Of a stretch of DNA of 64,000 nucleotides, positions 1 through 9,483 are shown in pieces. A program made the position numbers and the translations under genes. Source of the DNA: Formosa sp. Hel1_33_131. Lineage in GTDB: Bacteria; Bacteroidota; Bacteroidia; Flavobacteriales; Flavobacteriaceae. Numbering within the stretch: position 1 is the stretch's first letter; every line of letters starts with the position of its first letter. The stretch lies in assembly GCA_949499105.1 (NCBI GenBank), contig CATEFX010000028.1, positions 1 through 64,000 of the forward strand. Direction: 5' to 3'. The notes under the pieces are model-generated. The model searched no databases and had not been told where the DNA came from. It was given only the letters and a program-made list of their open reading frames with translations.

Positions 1-56
1 ACGAACTTCATAATGCAGTCACTTTAGTAACCCTACCAAAAACCACAAAAAAATGA
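1..56 (+). CDS. 3' end of an upstream gene, possibly a PadR-type regulator (partial)
   Basis: An open frame enters from the window edge and reads ELHNAVTLVTLPKTTKK before a TGA that overlaps the ATG of the next gene (ATGA). The 4-nt overlap implies translational coupling with the PspC-domain gene. In many flavobacteria a small PadR-family repressor gene sits directly before a PspC gene, and this tail would fit, but only 17 residues are visible and no domain can be assigned. The identity is inference from context. Confidence 0.35.
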   Translation, partial: ELHNAVTLVTLPKTTKK

Positions 57-1651
57 ACAAAACTGTAAGTATAAATCTAGCTGGCATCTTTTTTCATATC
101 GATGAAGATGCGTATGAAACACTTCAAAACTATTTTGAAGCGATCAAAACATCACTTCAAAATACAGAAGGCGCATCTGAAATTATTACAGATATCGAAG
201 CCCGTGTCGCAGAGCTGTTTTCAGAACGTATCAAGACCAGTCAGCAAGTGATTTCGAACAAAGAAGTGGATGAAATTATCTCAATCATGGGACAACCCGA
301 AGACTATCAAATAGACGAAGACCCTATTGAAGAAGCCCCTAAAAAAAATAACTCTAGTAACAACAAACGTCGTTTATTTAGAGACCCAGACAACTCCTAT
401 GTAGGCGGTGTATCTGCTGGATTTGGACATTACTTTGGGATCGATCCTCTCATTATTAGACTTCTATGGATTTTATTAATCTTTGGCGCTGGTACCGGGT
501 TGGTTCTTTACTTAATTTTATGGGTTTTAATCCCTGCTGCAAAAACAACCGCCGAGAAGCTATCCATGATGGGAAAGCCCATTAACATTTCCAATATAGA
601 AAAAAAAATAAAAGAAGAGTTTGGGAGTGTTAAAGACAGCCTCGAGCGTGTAAAAGACAGTGTCAATAATGGTCGATTAAATGATTTAGGCACCAATATT
701 CAGTCCAAATCACGTTCATTTTTTGAAGCGTTAGGCGATATTATTTTGCTCTTATTTAATGTATTTATTAAAGTCATCGGATTGATTTTTGTGATTGCTA
801 GTATTATAGGCCTCATTGGATTTTTCATAAGCCTATTAACCGTTGGAGTCGCCGATATTTTTCACTTTCCAGGTCTTGACTTCGCCGATTTGGTTAACTC
901 CTCTGGCTTACCCCTTTGGTTAGTCTCTATGTTAGCCTTACTAATCACCGGAATTCCAATCGTATTCATGTTATTTTTAGGATTGAGTATGCTATCAAAA
1001 CGAGCCTCATTCTTTAACAAATACACTAAATTTTCACTTTTAGGAATTTGGTTGATCGCATTCATTACGCTCATCATTTTTGGCATGAAACAAGCTGCCG
1101 ACTACAGAGTAGATGCAAGTGTGACCCAACAATCGGAATTGCCTATTACAAAAATGGATACCTTATATCTAGAAATGAAAGGCAACCCCATCTATTCAAA
1201 ATATTTGCACCGTGACACTGATTTAAATATCATTTATGATGAAGCGAATACAAAACGAATTTATGGCTCAGATCTCCGTCTTATCGTGAAGTCCACAAAA
1301 GATTCTATCGCAACGATTTCAGTCGAAAAAATAGCCTTAGGAGTCAATTATATAAGTGCACAACAAAGAGCTAAAGACCTAAATTATACTTATGAGTTTA
1401 AAAATAATACCTTAACTCTGGATGGTTTTTTCCTCACCGATATAGACCATAAATTCAGAGGTCAAAACGTTGAAGTTATATTACACCTACCTATTGGCAG
1501 TGTCTTATATCCAGATGAAAACACCTATTCGTACCATCGAAACAGTTCAAGGTATAATGATATCTTAGACAATGGAAGCGAAGAACATTTTTTAAAAGTA
1601 GCCCATAAATCCATGCATTGCTTGGATTGCCCTAACCTAAATGAACATTAA
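53..1651 (+). CDS. PspC domain-containing membrane protein
   Basis: A 532-residue envelope protein. Residues 1-85 form an acidic cytoplasmic-looking N-terminal region. The PspC domain lies at about 105-165, starting at RRLFRDPDNSYVGGVSAGFG and ending in a hydrophobic helix. A charged linker follows, then three or four more membrane segments (about 225-345) and a soluble C-terminal domain (about 350-532). PspC domains are known from phage-shock envelope-stress systems, and this long flavobacterial form lacks the other psp genes nearby. The gene overlaps the preceding frame by 4 nt and is followed 20 nt later by a head-GIN lipoprotein, so a three- or four-gene envelope operon is likely. The domain assignment is firm; the role in stress sensing is inferred. 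Confidence 0.85.
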   Translation: MNKTVSINLAGIFFHIDEDAYETLQNYFEAIKTSLQNTEGASEIITDIEARVAELFSERIKTSQQVISNKEVDEIISIMGQPEDYQIDEDPIEEAPKKNNSSNNKRRLFRDPDNSYVGGVSAGFGHYFGIDPLIIRLLWILLIFGAGTGLVLYLILWVLIPAAKTTAEKLSMMGKPINISNIEKKIKEEFGSVKDSLERVKDSVNNGRLNDLGTNIQSKSRSFFEALGDIILLLFNVFIKVIGLIFVIASIIGLIGFFISLLTVGVADIFHFPGLDFADLVNSSGLPLWLVSMLALLITGIPIVFMLFLGLSMLSKRASFFNKYTKFSLLGIWLIAFITLIIFGMKQAADYRVDASVTQQSELPITKMDTLYLEMKGNPIYSKYLHRDTDLNIIYDEANTKRIYGSDLRLIVKSTKDSIATISVEKIALGVNYISAQQRAKDLNYTYEFKNNTLTLDGFFLTDIDHKFRGQNVEVILHLPIGSVLYPDENTYSYHRNSSRYNDILDNGSEEHFLKVAHKSMHCLDCPNLNEH

Positions 1652-1671
1652 TAACCTAAAACCAAATTATT

Positions 1672-2406
1672 ATGATGACACTTGTCAAACTAATTAGTAT
1701 CGCTATTGTAACTCTTGCTTTAAATTCCTGCCAACTCAACCCATTTTCGTTTAACAGTGGCGTTCGTGGAAACGGTGTGGTGGTCAACGAGCAACGAACT
1801 TTAACTGAATCGTTTCATACAATCAAAGTGAGTACAGGAATCGATCTCTTTTTAACACAAAGTGAGAGCCCTAGTCTGTCGGTTCAGTCCGATGAAAACA
1901 TTCAAGAATTAATCATCACTGAAGTTGAAAACGGAACGCTTAAAATTTATCTTGATAAAAATACCCACCATGTATCCGCAAAAAAAGTAATGGTCCACCT
2001 CAAAACAATTGAAAGTATCAATTCCTCGAGCGGTAGCTACGTTTATAGTACCAACACACTTAAAATTCCAAGTCTCGATCTAAAATCTTCGAGTGGAAGT
2101 GAGATGAAACTATCGGTGGATACCGAAAAATTATCGAGTCGAAGTTCGAGTGGGGCGGTCATGAAACTCGAAGGTTACACAAAAGACTTTGTTGGTAACT
2201 CATCGAGTGGAAGTCAAATAAATGCTTCAAAATTAATGGCAGACTTTTGTGAAGCCGATGCGTCGAGCGGAGCTAATTTATCCGTAAATTGCTTAGAATC
2301 GTTTAATGCGAATGCCTCAAGTGGAGGACACATTAAAAATCATGAATCTTCTATAAAAACAGTCGTTAATTCTTCTTCGGGTGGTCGTATAGATACTAAA
2401 AATTAA
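1672..2406 (+). CDS. Head GIN (DUF2807) domain lipoprotein
   Basis: A 244-residue predicted lipoprotein: the signal peptide ends in a lipobox-like LNSC at about residue 20, followed by a putative auto-transporter-adhesin head GIN domain (DUF2807). The core is a series of short beta strands marked by repeated SSSG or ASSG motifs (about ten between residues 115 and 240), typical of the right-handed beta-helix of this family. The first codons are ATG ATG; either could start. It lies 20 nt after the PspC gene and 5 nt before the DUF2007 gene, so it is probably cotranscribed with both. Function unknown; outer membrane or periplasmic location is inferred from the lipobox. Confidence 0.82.
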   Translation: MMTLVKLISIAIVTLALNSCQLNPFSFNSGVRGNGVVVNEQRTLTESFHTIKVSTGIDLFLTQSESPSLSVQSDENIQELIITEVENGTLKIYLDKNTHHVSAKKVMVHLKTIESINSSSGSYVYSTNTLKIPSLDLKSSSGSEMKLSVDTEKLSSRSSSGAVMKLEGYTKDFVGNSSSGSQINASKLMADFCEADASSGANLSVNCLESFNANASSGGHIKNHESSIKTVVNSSSGGRIDTKN

Positions 2407-2411
2407 ACCCT

Positions 2412-2639
2412 ATGGAATCTAATTATTCAAAACTGTATGCCGGCAGCTTTATTGTGGTGCAATTAATCACTCAAAATCTAGAAAAAGAAGGGATTACTCC
2501 CATTGTAAAAGATGAAACAGAATCCGCCCGATTGGCGGGTTTTGGGACTCCAACCTATGGATTTCAAGAACTGTATGTACACACAAGTGAACAAGCAAAA
2601 GCCGAAGCCATTGTTAAGAGCACATTAGAACAATTTTAG
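2412..2639 (+). CDS. DUF2007 domain protein (putative signal-transducing protein)
   Basis: A 75-residue soluble protein with no signal peptide. It matches the small DUF2007 fold: an N-terminal strand with hydrophobic YAGSFIVVQLI, a helix, and a C-terminal segment LYVHTSEQAKAEAIVKS. The family has a ferredoxin-like alpha/beta shape related to PII-type proteins and no proven biochemical role. It follows the head-GIN gene by 5 nt and ends the PspC operon. No terminator hairpin is obvious in the 86 nt before the peptidase gene. Confidence 0.75.
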   Translation: MESNYSKLYAGSFIVVQLITQNLEKEGITPIVKDETESARLAGFGTPTYGFQELYVHTSEQAKAEAIVKSTLEQF

Positions 2640-2725
2640 GTCAAAAGTCTCTATTTTATATTTAACGATTCAACTTTGTGTTAAAGATTGTATTTTAGTG
2701 GCTCATAACCCATACCCTTCATACA

Positions 2726-4213
2726 ATGAAAAAAAGTTGTTTTTATATAAGTTTAGTTTCGCTATTTATTGGCTCAAGTCAATCCATAGAAATCCCTGTG
2801 GATACAATGGTCACGACCGCCCACTCCACCATCATCAAAGGGGTGAATTTTGATTATACCGCAGAAACGGGCATGCAGCCCGTTTGGGATAAAGATGGCG
2901 CACCAATTGCGAGTTTGTTTTATACCTATTACACTCGAAATAACGTAAAAAATAGCGCTGAGCGTCCGCTCATTATTTCTTTCAATGGTGGACCTGGATC
3001 TGCCTCCGTATGGATGCATGTGGCCTATACCGGACCCCGAATTTTGAATGTAGATTCTGAAGGGTATCCTGTACAGCCGTATGGTTTTAAAAACAATCCA
3101 AACTCTATTTTAGATGCCGCAGATATTGTGTTCGTAAATCCTGTAAATACGGCTTACTCCAGAATGCTCCCCAATAAAGAAGGAGAGATGCCCGATCGAA
3201 AACAGTTTTTTGGGATCAATCAAGACATCAAGTATTTAGCCGAATGGATCAATACCTTTGTGAGTCGAAAAAACAGATGGGAATCGCCTAAATATATCAT
3301 TGGAGAAAGTTATGGCGGAACTCGTGTGATGGGATTATCACTAGAACTACAACAAAATCAATGGATGTATCTAAATGGCGTCATCATGGTATCGCCCGCA
3401 GATTACAAAGTATTACGCGTTGGAAGCCCGATTTCATCGGCCTTAAACCTTCCTTATTACACAGCAACAGCCTGGTATCACAACCGACTGCCAGAAGCGC
3501 TGCAATCCAAAGACTTATTAGATATTCTTCCAGAATCAGAAGACTTCGCCATCAATACCCTTATTCCTGCCCTTGCTAAAGGGGGATTTATTGAAACGGA
3601 AGAAAAAATGAGGGTCAGTAAAAAAATGGCCTATTATTCGGGCTTAAGTCAAAAAGTGATTTTACAACACAATTTAGAGGTCCCCAATTCATTTTTCTGG
3701 AAAGAATTACTTCGAGATCAAACGGGTCAAACGATCGGTCGATTAGATTCGCGCTATCTAGGAATTGACAAAAAAGAAGCGGGCGATCGCCCCGATTACA
3801 GCCCAGAATTAAGCTCCTGGCTCCATTCGTTTACACCAGCGATTAACCACTACATAAAAAGTGAATTAAAGTTTGAAACTGATTTAAAATACAACATGTT
3901 TGGCGATGTAAATCCGTGGAATAAAGACGACGACAATACCCGTGATGATCTTCGCTCAGCAATGGCGCAAAACCCCTATCTTAAAGTGTTAAATCAATCT
4001 GGATATTATGATGGTGCCACCACTTATTTTAATGCAAAATACACCTTATCACAAGTCGATCCGAGTGGAAAAATGAAAGACCGGTTCACATTCAAAGGGT
4101 ACCGAAGTGGACATATGATGTATTTGCGGACTGAAGATTTAATCCAGGCGAATGATGATTTAAGGACCTTCCTAAAAGAATCATCGGCCAATGGAAAGGC
4201 AGCGAAGTACTAA
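2726..4213 (+). CDS. S10 family serine carboxypeptidase-like secreted peptidase
   Basis: A 495-residue protein with an N-terminal signal peptide (hydrophobic to about residue 20). The S10 alpha/beta-hydrolase hallmarks are present: the oxyanion segment SFNGGPGSASVWMHVAYTGP at about residues 87-106, the nucleophile motif GESYGGTR at about 193-200, an aspartate in the GYYDGATTYF segment, and a histidine in SGHMMYL near the C-terminus. The catalytic triad therefore looks complete. It probably trims peptides from the C-terminus in the periplasm or outside. The stop codon overlaps the ATG of the glycosyltransferase (TAATG), so the two are probably coupled. Confidence 0.88.
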   Translation: MKKSCFYISLVSLFIGSSQSIEIPVDTMVTTAHSTIIKGVNFDYTAETGMQPVWDKDGAPIASLFYTYYTRNNVKNSAERPLIISFNGGPGSASVWMHVAYTGPRILNVDSEGYPVQPYGFKNNPNSILDAADIVFVNPVNTAYSRMLPNKEGEMPDRKQFFGINQDIKYLAEWINTFVSRKNRWESPKYIIGESYGGTRVMGLSLELQQNQWMYLNGVIMVSPADYKVLRVGSPISSALNLPYYTATAWYHNRLPEALQSKDLLDILPESEDFAINTLIPALAKGGFIETEEKMRVSKKMAYYSGLSQKVILQHNLEVPNSFFWKELLRDQTGQTIGRLDSRYLGIDKKEAGDRPDYSPELSSWLHSFTPAINHYIKSELKFETDLKYNMFGDVNPWNKDDDNTRDDLRSAMAQNPYLKVLNQSGYYDGATTYFNAKYTLSQVDPSGKMKDRFTFKGYRSGHMMYLRTEDLIQANDDLRTFLKESSANGKAAKY

Positions 4214-5220
4214 TGCAAACACCACTGATAAGTATTTTAGTGCCCTTCAAAAATACGGACCGTTATTTAGACGCCTGTTTAGAATCCATCCTACAACAAA
4301 CCTGTCAGGAGTGGGAACTGCTTATTGTGGATGATGGCTCCACAGATTCTAGTCGTAAAATTGTACAGAAATATGCTGATAAGGAGGCTCGAATTCATTT
4401 GTTTTCGAATGATGGGAACGGTATTATTGAGGCCCTACGAACCGCTTATAAACATGCAAAGGGCACTTTGATTACACGGATGGACAGTGATGACCTGATG
4501 GCGATCCATAAGCTCGAAATCATGCAAAAACAGCTTTGTCTACATGGTGAAGGTCATGTAGCATTAGGAGCGGTGCGTTACTTCTCAGCGAAAGGGATTG
4601 GAGACGGTTACAAGCACTACGAAACATGGCTTAATTCGCTAACTTCTAAAGGCCGTAATTTTGATGAAATTTACAAGGAATGTGTCATTCCATCCCCTTG
4701 CTGGATGGTTTATAAATCTGATTTTGAGGACTGTGGTGGATTTACGCCAGACACCTATCCCGAAGATTATGATTTAGCATTTCGATTTTACAAACACGGA
4801 TTAAAATGTATTCCCACAACGGAAGTCCTACACCATTGGCGCGATTATGACAATAGAACCTCGCGAATCGATGCGCATTATGCCGAAAATTCATTTTTAG
4901 AATTAAAAGTTAGCTACTTTTTAGAACTGTCACACGATCCAGAAAAAAGATTAGTGGTTTGGGGCGCAGGAAAGAAAGGGAAAAAAGTGGCACAATTGCT
5001 CATAACAAACAAGGTAGCTTTCGACTGGGTTTGTGATAATCCTAATAAAATAGGGAAAAATATTTATAATCAAACCTTAAAATCCTTCGAATGTCTGAGT
5101 GAAACCAAAAATCCTCAATGTATACTCACAGTCGCAAATCACGAGGCACAACAAGAAATAACACACTACTTGCAAACACATAAAATGATGGCGATGCACG
5201 ATTATTTCTTCTTCTGTTAA
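4213..5220 (+). CDS. Family 2 glycosyltransferase with C-terminal Rossmann-like domain
   Basis: A 335-residue cytoplasmic GT-A enzyme. The N-terminal part starts with ISILVPFKNTDRYLDACLES, carries the nucleotide-binding VDDGSTDSS at about residue 40 and the metal-binding MDSDDL at about 94, and has an acceptor-site EDYDLAFR near 184. Residues about 240-335 form a second domain beginning RLVVWGAGKKGKKVAQLL, which has the glycine pattern of a Rossmann nucleotide-binding fold. Such tails occur in some glycan-synthesis transferases. The sugar donor and acceptor are unknown. It starts inside the stop of the S10 peptidase gene (TAATG). Confidence 0.82.
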   Translation: MQTPLISILVPFKNTDRYLDACLESILQQTCQEWELLIVDDGSTDSSRKIVQKYADKEARIHLFSNDGNGIIEALRTAYKHAKGTLITRMDSDDLMAIHKLEIMQKQLCLHGEGHVALGAVRYFSAKGIGDGYKHYETWLNSLTSKGRNFDEIYKECVIPSPCWMVYKSDFEDCGGFTPDTYPEDYDLAFRFYKHGLKCIPTTEVLHHWRDYDNRTSRIDAHYAENSFLELKVSYFLELSHDPEKRLVVWGAGKKGKKVAQLLITNKVAFDWVCDNPNKIGKNIYNQTLKSFECLSETKNPQCILTVANHEAQQEITHYLQTHKMMAMHDYFFFC

Positions 5221-5240
5221 GCAAATCAAAATTTAGTTTT

Positions 5241-5248
5241 TATATTTG
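5241..5248 (+). promoter_or_regulatory. -7 promoter element of the BatA-domain operon
   Basis: TATATTTG matches the Bacteroidota -7 consensus TAnnTTTG exactly and lies 17 nt before the ATG at 5266. It would drive the BatA-domain, dihydroorotase, DUF4870 and esterase genes. Confidence 0.6.
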
Positions 5249-5265
5249 AGCAATCAAACCATCAG

Positions 5266-7191
5266 ATGCAGTTTTTACACCCCGAATTTTTTTATGCCCT
5301 TCCCGCACTGCTCATCCCTGTTTTAATTCATTTATTTCAGCTCAGACGCTTTAAAGTACAAGCATTTACAAACGTTGCCTTATTAGAAAAAATACGATTA
5401 CAAACTCGAAAAAGTTCGCAATTAAAAAAATGGCTGATTCTTATAGTACGACTCCTCGCAATTGGGTGTATTATTTTGGCATTTAGTCAACCCTTTTTAT
5501 CCAATCAAACGGCTCAAAAAAACAGCTCTGAAACGGTTATTTATTTAGACAACTCTTTTAGCATGCAAGCACTAGGCCCTAATGGCTCCCTACTGACTCG
5601 AGCGGTTCAGGATGTAATTAGCGGATTTGATCAACTCGAAAAAATAAGTGTTTTCACCAATGATCGAAGTTATAAATCAATCGCCATTAATGCGTTAAAA
5701 ACCGAACTACTGTCATTAGATTATAGTCAAAATCAATTGGATTTAAACCGTTTAATTTTAAAAGGAAAGACCTTCTTTTCAGATGCCAAGACCAGTTCTA
5801 AAAAACTTATTTTAGTGTCTGATTTTCAACAACATGAAAATACGATTCTGTCAGAAACTGACACCACCGTTCAAGTGTTATTAGTGCCTTTAAAACCCAT
5901 AAACACGGCCAATAATTATATTGATGACGTTCGTTTAGAACCCAGTTTAAATGCCAACTACACATTAAGTGTTGTTGGGAACACCACTTCGGAGACGTCC
6001 GATAGTATTCCGGTCACCTTATATCAAGATACAAAGGTCGTAGGGAAATCAATTTTAGTGAAAGCAAAAAATTTCACAAGCTCATTTGTACTTACAAATA
6101 CAGACGGATTTAAAGGGAAGTTATCGATCGACGATACACAAATACTGTATGATGACGACTTCTATTTTAACATCCCAAGAACTGAAAAAATTGCGGTCTT
6201 AGCCATCAACACTAATTCCAGCGCTCAATTTTTAGAAAAACTATATTCTAAAGAGGAGTTTTTATTTAATAACCAAAATCTCAACACGTTAGATTATGGT
6301 TTAATTAAAACGCAAAATCTAATTATTTTAAATGGAATAAAACAGATTTCAATTGCCTTAAAAAACAGTCTAACCGAATTCATGAATACGGGGGGTACTG
6401 TCTTAATGATTCCGAATAAAAATGGAAACTTATCTTCTTATAATAAGCTGCTTTCTACACAAACAAAACACCAACTTAAACCAATTAAAACGCAGGAAAA
6501 ACGCATCACTAACATTGCGTTTAACCATCCTATTTTAAAAAATGTTTTTGAAGAAAAAATATCTAATTTTCAATATCCATCCGTTCAGTATTATTTTCCA
6601 CTGTCAAAACCAACGCCTGGAATTTTATCGTTTGAAGATCAAAAGCCCTTTTTAGTTCAATTTAAGTCGTTATTCGTGTTTACGTCCGCAGTGGAATCTG
6701 ACGGATCTAACTTTGTAAATTCGCCCTTAGTGGTCCCAACTCTCTATAATATTGGGCGATCTAGTTTAAAAAGCCCGCCATTACAGTATTGGATAGGGGC
6801 AGAAAATACGTTTGATCTTAAGGTAAACTTGCAACGCGATCGCATTCTAAAACTGGGTCATAAAGAATCTCAATTTATACCTTTACAAACAAATTTTAAT
6901 ACCAAAGTGAGCATCACTACCAAAGAAAACCCAAGCGAACCTGGGCATTATGCTGTTCTAAAAAATAAGGACACATTAACCGCTGTTAGTTATAATTACA
7001 ACCGGAAAGAAAGCCAACTTCGCTATTATGATCTCACCCAAATGAAAGGCGTTTCCATAGAAAAATCGCTAAACGACACACTTAATACTATAAAAACTGA
7101 GTCGAATGTGACGTGGTTATGGAAATGGTTTGTTATTTTTGCGGTAATATTATTAGCTTTTGAAATGCTCATCTTAAACTATTTTAAATGA
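5266..7191 (+). CDS. BatA domain-containing membrane protein
   Basis: A 641-residue protein starting with the aerotolerance-type BatA N-terminal segment MQFLHPEFFYALPALLIPVL and LFQLRRFKVQAFTNVALLE. Two N-terminal membrane helices (about 5-25 and 58-78) and one at the C-terminus (about 615-637) enclose a large periplasmic region with a VWA-like beginning (YLDNSFSMQA at about 94). In flavobacteria this gene commonly precedes the dihydroorotase gene, as here, with an ATGA overlap. Its molecular role is unknown. Membrane topology and the BatA segment are seen; involvement in stress tolerance is only inferred from the family name. Confidence 0.82.
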   Translation: MQFLHPEFFYALPALLIPVLIHLFQLRRFKVQAFTNVALLEKIRLQTRKSSQLKKWLILIVRLLAIGCIILAFSQPFLSNQTAQKNSSETVIYLDNSFSMQALGPNGSLLTRAVQDVISGFDQLEKISVFTNDRSYKSIAINALKTELLSLDYSQNQLDLNRLILKGKTFFSDAKTSSKKLILVSDFQQHENTILSETDTTVQVLLVPLKPINTANNYIDDVRLEPSLNANYTLSVVGNTTSETSDSIPVTLYQDTKVVGKSILVKAKNFTSSFVLTNTDGFKGKLSIDDTQILYDDDFYFNIPRTEKIAVLAINTNSSAQFLEKLYSKEEFLFNNQNLNTLDYGLIKTQNLIILNGIKQISIALKNSLTEFMNTGGTVLMIPNKNGNLSSYNKLLSTQTKHQLKPIKTQEKRITNIAFNHPILKNVFEEKISNFQYPSVQYYFPLSKPTPGILSFEDQKPFLVQFKSLFVFTSAVESDGSNFVNSPLVVPTLYNIGRSSLKSPPLQYWIGAENTFDLKVNLQRDRILKLGHKESQFIPLQTNFNTKVSITTKENPSEPGHYAVLKNKDTLTAVSYNYNRKESQLRYYDLTQMKGVSIEKSLNDTLNTIKTESNVTWLWKWFVIFAVILLAFEMLILNYFK

Positions 7192-8444
7192 ACGTACTTA
7201 TAAAATCAGCTACCATTCTTGATGCCTCAAGTGATTTCCACACTCAAACTCAAGACATTTTAGTTGAAAACGGTTTCATTACTCAAATTGCTAAAACGCT
7301 CAAAAACCCGAATAAATATCCAGTCATAGAATTAGAAAACCTTCATGTATCAAAGGGTTGGTTTGATAGCAGTGTGTCTTTTGGTGAGCCAGGCTATGAA
7401 GAACGTGAAACCATAGCAAATGGATTAAAAGTTGCAGCTTCGTCTGGATTTACAGATATCGCTCTCAATGCCAATACAAACCCAGTCCTAGATTCGCACG
7501 CGGACATTGCGTTTGTGATCTCGAAAGCGTCTGATGCTGCGACCAACCTCCACCCTATTGGCGCCCTTACCAAAGGAAGCGAAGGCGTTGATCTTGCTGA
7601 ATTATTTGATATGAAAACGGCCGGAAGCATTGCTTTTGGAGATTATAAAAAACCCATAGAAAATCCTAATTTACTTAAAATTGCGCTGCAATATGCTGCT
7701 AATTTTGATGGATTGGTTCACTCTTTTCCACACGAACCAAAAATCGCAGCGAAAGGGGTGATGAATGAAAATGTAACCAGTACTCGATTGGGGTTAAAAG
7801 GCTTACCAGCTCTTGCCGAAGAGTTACAAATTGTTCGTGATTTATTTTTGTTAGAATACACTGGAGGTAAATTACACATCCCAACGATTTCTACTAAAAA
7901 ATCTGTAGAATTAATTCGAGAAGCCAAAACAAAAAAACTAGATATCAGTTGTAGTGTTGCCATCCATAATTTGCTCTTTACAGATGAAAACCTAACAGAT
8001 TTTGATACTAATTTTAAAGTCAATCCCCCATTACGAACAGACTCAGATCTTGAAGCCTTGATAAATGGGCTCAAAGATGGCACTATTGACATGGTGACTT
8101 CGGATCATAACCCGATAGATGTTGAAGATAAAAAAATTGAATTTGAGTATGCCAAAAACGGTACTCTCGGACTTGAAAGTGCTTTCGGCGCTTTAAATTC
8201 ATTATTTACAACCAAAAAAGCAGTGCAACTGCTCACCAAAGGAAAACAACGGTTTGGTTTAAAAAATGAATCTATTAAAGTCGGAAATACGGCGCAGTTT
8301 ACCTTATTCAATCCCTCAGGATCCTCTATTTTTGAAGTCAAAAATTTGCTTTCAAAATCTAAAAACTCACTATTTATAGGGACTAAACTAAAGGGATCTG
8401 TTTATGGAATCATTGCAAATAATAAAACCTCAATCGCTCTTTAA
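7188..8444 (+). CDS. pyrC: Dihydroorotase (PyrC, multifunctional-complex type)
   Basis: A 418-residue amidohydrolase-fold protein expected to interconvert carbamoyl aspartate and dihydroorotate in pyrimidine synthesis. The C-terminal catalytic aspartate motif TSDHNPIDVEDK at about residue 304 is present. The usual DxHxH metal motif is replaced: the sequence reads VSKGWFDSSVSFGEPGYEER at about 53-72, so both histidines are missing. This is the form often seen in flavobacterial PyrC-like proteins, and it makes activity uncertain. It overlaps the BatA-domain gene by 4 nt and ends in an overlap with the DUF4870 gene. If a canonical PyrC exists elsewhere, this copy could be non-catalytic. Confidence 0.8.
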   Translation: MNVLIKSATILDASSDFHTQTQDILVENGFITQIAKTLKNPNKYPVIELENLHVSKGWFDSSVSFGEPGYEERETIANGLKVAASSGFTDIALNANTNPVLDSHADIAFVISKASDAATNLHPIGALTKGSEGVDLAELFDMKTAGSIAFGDYKKPIENPNLLKIALQYAANFDGLVHSFPHEPKIAAKGVMNENVTSTRLGLKGLPALAEELQIVRDLFLLEYTGGKLHIPTISTKKSVELIREAKTKKLDISCSVAIHNLLFTDENLTDFDTNFKVNPPLRTDSDLEALINGLKDGTIDMVTSDHNPIDVEDKKIEFEYAKNGTLGLESAFGALNSLFTTKKAVQLLTKGKQRFGLKNESIKVGNTAQFTLFNPSGSSIFEVKNLLSKSKNSLFIGTKLKGSVYGIIANNKTSIAL

Positions 8445-8776
8445 TGCCAGACCATCAAGATATTAAATCCGGAAAAACCATTGCCGTTATAAGCTACTTT
8501 TATCTTCTTGGAGTGCTCATTGCGTATCTTACGAACTCCGATAAAAAAAGTGAATTCGCCTATTTTCATATTCGTCAATCTTTGGGCCTGTGGCTCTCAT
8601 TTATGGCGCTAGGCTACCCAATTGGCTATTTTGATAATTGGCAAATTACGCTCTCTTTTTGGATGTCTTTTGGAATTCTATTTATATATGGATTTTCGAC
8701 GGCCCTTTCTGGTAAAATGATTCCAATTCCATTAGTTGGTAACTTTTTCCAAACGACTTTTAAAAAAATTAAATAA
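8444..8776 (+). CDS. DUF4870-like small membrane protein
   Basis: A 110-residue protein with three hydrophobic segments (about 13-32, 47-65 and 70-88). The sequence GKTIAVISYFYLLGVLIAYL followed by FAYFHIRQSLGLWL is the pattern of the DUF4870/Tic20-like family of small inner-membrane proteins. No enzymatic residues are visible and the role is unknown. Its start codon overlaps the stop of the dihydroorotase gene and it abuts the next ATG with no gap, so it sits inside a tight operon. Confidence 0.75.
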   Translation: MPDHQDIKSGKTIAVISYFYLLGVLIAYLTNSDKKSEFAYFHIRQSLGLWLSFMALGYPIGYFDNWQITLSFWMSFGILFIYGFSTALSGKMIPIPLVGNFFQTTFKKIK

Positions 8777-9430
8777 ATGAGTGTTAAACTCCCATTAGTT
8801 CATATTACAAGACCCTCCACATTAACAGAAAATGCTCCATTATTAGTGATGCTTCATGGCTATGGTAGCGATGAAAACGATCTGTTTTCATTTGCAAATG
8901 AACTCCCAGAAGAATTATTTATCATCTCAATTAGAGCCCCTTACCCACTCCAACCGAGCGGAAATGCATGGTATGCTATAAATTTTGATGCCGAACAAAA
9001 TAAATGGAATGATAATGAGCAAGCAAAAACCTCAATGCAAGTTCTGATAGCGTGTATTGATTCGGCCTGTGACCAGTACCCTGTTGATAACACGAACGTT
9101 TCGTTATTAGGGTTTAGCCAGGGCACCATTTTAGGAATGGCAACCGCTCTGAACCATCCCACTAAAATTAAAAACATCATTGGATTAAGTGGCTATGTCA
9201 ACCATGATATTTTGCCTGAAAATTTAGAATCCTTAGATTATTCGCATCTGAATTTTTATTGTTCTCATGGGACCGTCGATCAAGTAATTCCTATTGATTG
9301 GGCACGACAAACACCTGTGTTTTTAAAGTCGTTAAACATCGCACATTCCTACAGTGAATTCCCTGTTGGGCATGGCGTTGCGCCTCAAAATTTTTATGAA
9401 CTAAGAGATTGGATTGCGACTAAAATATAG
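8777..9430 (+). CDS. Alpha/beta hydrolase, phospholipase/carboxylesterase family
   Basis: A 217-residue cytoplasmic hydrolase. It has the LHGYGSDENDL oxyanion loop at about residues 27-37, the nucleophile elbow LGFSQGTILG at about 113-122, an aspartate in GTVDQVIPI at about 167 and a histidine in PVGHGVAP at about 199. This gives a complete Ser-Asp-His triad of the carboxylesterase/acyl-protein thioesterase type. It probably cleaves short-chain acyl esters. It is the last gene of the BatA-domain operon and starts immediately after the DUF4870 stop. Confidence 0.85.
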   Translation: MSVKLPLVHITRPSTLTENAPLLVMLHGYGSDENDLFSFANELPEELFIISIRAPYPLQPSGNAWYAINFDAEQNKWNDNEQAKTSMQVLIACIDSACDQYPVDNTNVSLLGFSQGTILGMATALNHPTKIKNIIGLSGYVNHDILPENLESLDYSHLNFYCSHGTVDQVIPIDWARQTPVFLKSLNIAHSYSEFPVGHGVAPQNFYELRDWIATKI

Positions 9431-9483
9431 TGAACTTATAATGAGACCTCTTTAGTAGCCCCAGATTGTTTGGATGTTAAGAG

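Noticed and set aside
7718-8092. 124-residue minus-strand open frame inside the dihydroorotase gene
   Set aside because: It is antisense to a gene with clear motifs, has no promoter or recognisable protein pattern, and its composition mirrors the + strand codons.
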